Shown in pieces: positions 61,745 to 64,000 of a DNA stretch of 64,000 nt. Within the stretch, counting starts at the first letter, position 1. Each line of letters opens with the position of its first letter. The DNA is from Lepidostoma basale. Its lineage: Eukaryota > Arthropoda > Insecta > Trichoptera > Lepidostomatidae. The stretch covers positions 5,672,501 to 5,736,500 of the forward strand of contig JAHDVF020000016.1 in assembly GCA_022606425.2 (NCBI GenBank). The letters are read 5' to 3'. A program made the position numbers and the translations under genes. The notes under the pieces were generated by a model. The model had not been told where the DNA came from. It saw nothing but the letters and a program-made list of their open reading frames with translations, and made no database searches.

Positions 61745-62323
61745 CAAAATTCGTATTTACAATTCCTATTAAAATCCAACCCCCCAATCCAATAAAATTA
61801 ATTAATTGATCAATCATCAGAAATTCAAGTGAAATTATTAGTATACAAATGACCAATGACATTTTATATATGTATATAAAAAACTAACTGATTTTTGCAT
61901 TTATTTTGTGTACACATTTTTAAAAATGACTTACCAAAGCCAGAGAGCACTTAGATGTATAAAAACATGTGTTTTTTCCAACCCTTTTTACATTTTTATC
62001 TAATCCTATTAGGATATTTTTTACACCCTTTAATCAATGTCAAGGGAGTAGGGAAGAAGTGAGGTATCGCGGTAAAGAAAAGCGTTTTTTAATAAACGAT
62101 TTCGTGTGTATATACTAGAGGATAAAAATTGCATGCTCAGAATTGAATTTGCTTTAGAATTATAACACTGGGTGAACTTTCCTTTTTTTGATCTATGACA
62201 TTCATCCAATCACTATAACTTTCTCTTTTAACTTATTCATGTCCCATTCATTTGGGATCGACTCATCTAATTTTACATCGTCAGACTACTCGGTCTTTTG
62301 TATTTGTACTGTTCGTATTATCA
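61745..62323. other. No recognised feature
   Basis: AT-rich sequence between the hAT MITE and the piggyBac element. Confidence 0.35.
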
Positions 62324-62327
62324 TTAA

Positions 62328-62928
62328 CCCTTACCACTCCATTATTTTTTGATATTGTTTGTCAGCCAACTCTAATTTAAATAATGTCAAAATATTTTTA
62401 TTGATAGGTAGTTACAAAAAAATTCGCTAAAAATTCATTTGTAATGATTTATTCTTCAAATAAAAAACAATTTACAAAAAACATTATGGACTACTTATAG
62501 TTTTGCATAGTATGGTACTTTTTAAAACAATCTCCAGGATGGAGACCAGGTTTTCTGGAACAGGTTTCACAAAACCACACCGTTTCCCGTTTTCCCCCTG
62601 GAAGTTACTGCACACAGTACAGTCTTTAGAACCTTTGTCCAGTTTCGCAATGAAGTGGGGCTTGTACTCTAATCGCTTCTCTGCATGACGTATAACGCGA
62701 AGTTCCCGCCATTTTAGGTTATGTGAATTTGCAAGGATTATTTTATAGTAAAATAAAAACGGAAAACAGTTAAAATCTTATTAAAACGGGAATTTAAATG
62801 TTATTTAACGAATAATCACAAGAAAGTCAAATTTTGTGCGCGCTTATCTTGTCGGCCGCCAGCCAACAACTGAGTTGTAGCGTACATATAGCGATGTCGG
62901 TTGGCATTCGACAAAGGAGTGGTAAAGG
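62328..62928 (-). mobile_element. Internally deleted piggyBac element, 601 bp
   Basis: TIRs CCCTTACCACTCC (62328-62340) and GGAGTGGTAAAGG (62916-62928), flanked on both sides by TTAA (62324-62327, 62929-62932). Sub-terminal GCCAAC/GTTGGC motifs are near both ends. It retains only the transposase C-terminus. Confidence 0.88.
62480..62690 (-). pseudogene. PiggyBac transposase Cys-rich C-terminus, frameshifted
   Basis: The minus strand reads HAEKRLEYKPHFIAKLDKGS, KDCTVCSNFQGENGKR, then after a frameshift WFCETCSRKPGLHPGDCFKK and YHTMQNYK stop. CxxC-WFCETC-H-C-YHT is the zinc-binding tail of piggyBac/PGBD transposases. The catalytic DDD domain is absent. Confidence 0.8.
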
Positions 62929-62934
62929 TTAAAG

Positions 62935-63280
62935 AAGATTTTCTGCATAGTTGTGTGTGGAAGAAAGTTCAACAACCTAAAAATACAAACAGAAAAATAT
63001 GTATTTGTTATTAAAATAAAGTTTTCAATTAATTCATTAACAATATGTATGTAAATAATGGAGTTTTGGTCAAAAGAAGGATTGTTTACCCTACTCACAA
63101 GTTTATGATAGATTATAATGTAATAGCATTAATGTATTGAACATAGTGTACCATGACTTGATAATATTTGGTCATCACATTTACAATTTGTACGTAACTC
63201 GTCATAGATTATGTTAAATAATCATTTTATAACTTCACAAATCAACCAGTAAAAGATGAAATTTGGTAGAATCAACCCTT
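62935..63280. other. No recognised feature
   Basis: AT-rich sequence. Confidence 0.35.
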
Positions 63281-63284
63281 TTGT

Positions 63285-63362
63285 GTGTCAGGATAGAGTA
63301 GTGTGGCGGTCCATTCTCTCTGCCTACACTTTCGGAGAAACGGCGTGATGTTTTGTTGTTGA
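63285..63362 (+). mobile_element. L-A 3' end remnant
   Basis: TGTCAGGATAGAGTAGTGTG, CTGCCTACACTTTCGGAG, GGCGTGATG, then TTTTGTTGTTG in place of (TTAG)n, as in copies near 2.9 and 33.3 kb. Confidence 0.75.
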
Positions 63363-63364
63363 TA

Positions 63365-64000
63365 GGATGTCCGCCACACAGCACACCGCAAAGCGTTTAA
63401 TTGGAAGCAGAATTCCAGTAATTACACTGGATTTTTTCAAAAGAAAACACTGTTTAACGCCTAAAGGCCGGCTAAGAATTTTAAACATCGGAACGTACTT
63501 ATAAACCATTAAATTACTCTTCACACAAAATACACAAAAATATCAAATAATTTGTATTTTGTAGTCAAATATTATACATTTTTTATGTTATAAGAATAAT
63601 CAGACTTTTTTTGTTTCGTGTTGAGTTTAAGAAAACAAATAAAAATATATTGCATTGAAAATGTTGGTTATAAATTAAAACAAAACATAGCGCCGTTGAT
63701 AACTAATTACGATATAAGAGTCATCCTAAGTAAGCACACAGTACGAGATTCCGACACAGTACGAGAAACCAACACTTCGTAGCTCGGCGGTTATGCAACT
63801 GTGTGTGTGTGATGATTGTCCGAATTAAATCTTTTTACAAAAAGGATGAATGTTTAACTCTAAATCACAGAGAATACGTAATGGTATATAATACACATTT
63901 TTAATTTTGGTCCGTCGTAGTAAATTTACGGGATATTACACGTTAAACACAGAGAATATATGCAGACTGCTATTGTAGCCAGCCGGCCTATAAGGGTCAA
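63365..64000. other. No recognised feature
   Basis: AT-rich sequence to the window edge. A short near-repeat CACAGTACGAGA occurs twice at 63735-63770. Confidence 0.35.

Noticed and set aside
1..64000. CRISPR arrays, bacterial operons, rRNA genes
   Set aside because: None seen; repeats are dispersed or minisatellite, and the genome is clearly eukaryotic with spliced coding exons.

Overview
This window looks like nuclear DNA of an insect, possibly a lepidopteran; the order is inferred from the transposon mix and is uncertain. It is AT-rich, has a gene with many short exons in long introns, and is dominated by decayed non-LTR retrotransposons, mariner-type DNA transposons and tRNA-derived SINEs. 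I recognise one host protein gene. It lies on the + strand from 30127 to 59115 and encodes phosphoacetylglucosamine mutase (PGM3/AGM1). Its 12 exons join in frame with GT-AG introns to give 552 codons and a stop. All four active-site elements are present: the TASHN serine loop, the DGDGD metal loop, the EANGHGT sugar loop and the SGTED phosphate loop.

Region 1-29.9 kb is intergenic. It holds a 1322-bp mariner with TA duplications and one internal stop (904-2225), a Tigger/pogo transposase fragment (20.2 kb), and many 3'-end copies of several LINE families. I label these L-A (motif [11 protein letters not shown], tail (TTAG)n), L-B (RRMLRIPWTD), L-C (MTYGIE.RADT), L-D (jockey-like tail ending near VFHI), L-E and L-F. 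It also holds two tRNA-derived SINE families, 15-bp minisatellites, foldback elements and tandem duplications.

Region 30-59 kb is the PGM3 gene. Its introns hold more of the same: two internally deleted mariners with intact ends, a 5' mariner fragment, a mariner split by a foldback element, two pogo-type MITEs, an unclassified 380-bp MITE and many L-A copies. Region 59-64 kb has two hAT-type MITEs and an internally deleted piggyBac element with TTAA duplications.

The most interesting signal is a set of sequences with the hammerhead ribozyme core (CUGANGA, stem II, GAAA), a very short palindromic stem III (ACCGGT, ACTAGT, ACATGT or a near-palindromic ACGTGT) and, in the best copies, a matching stem I. 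The clearest are at 7676-7737 (+), 13412-13470 (+), 22050-22095 (-) and 59731-60142 (+). In the last one a hAT MITE sits in the stem II loop. Such minimal hammerheads are known from Penelope-like retroelements and small animal retrozymes. Here several lineages co-occur, often in inverted or tandem arrangements. No activity can be shown from sequence alone.
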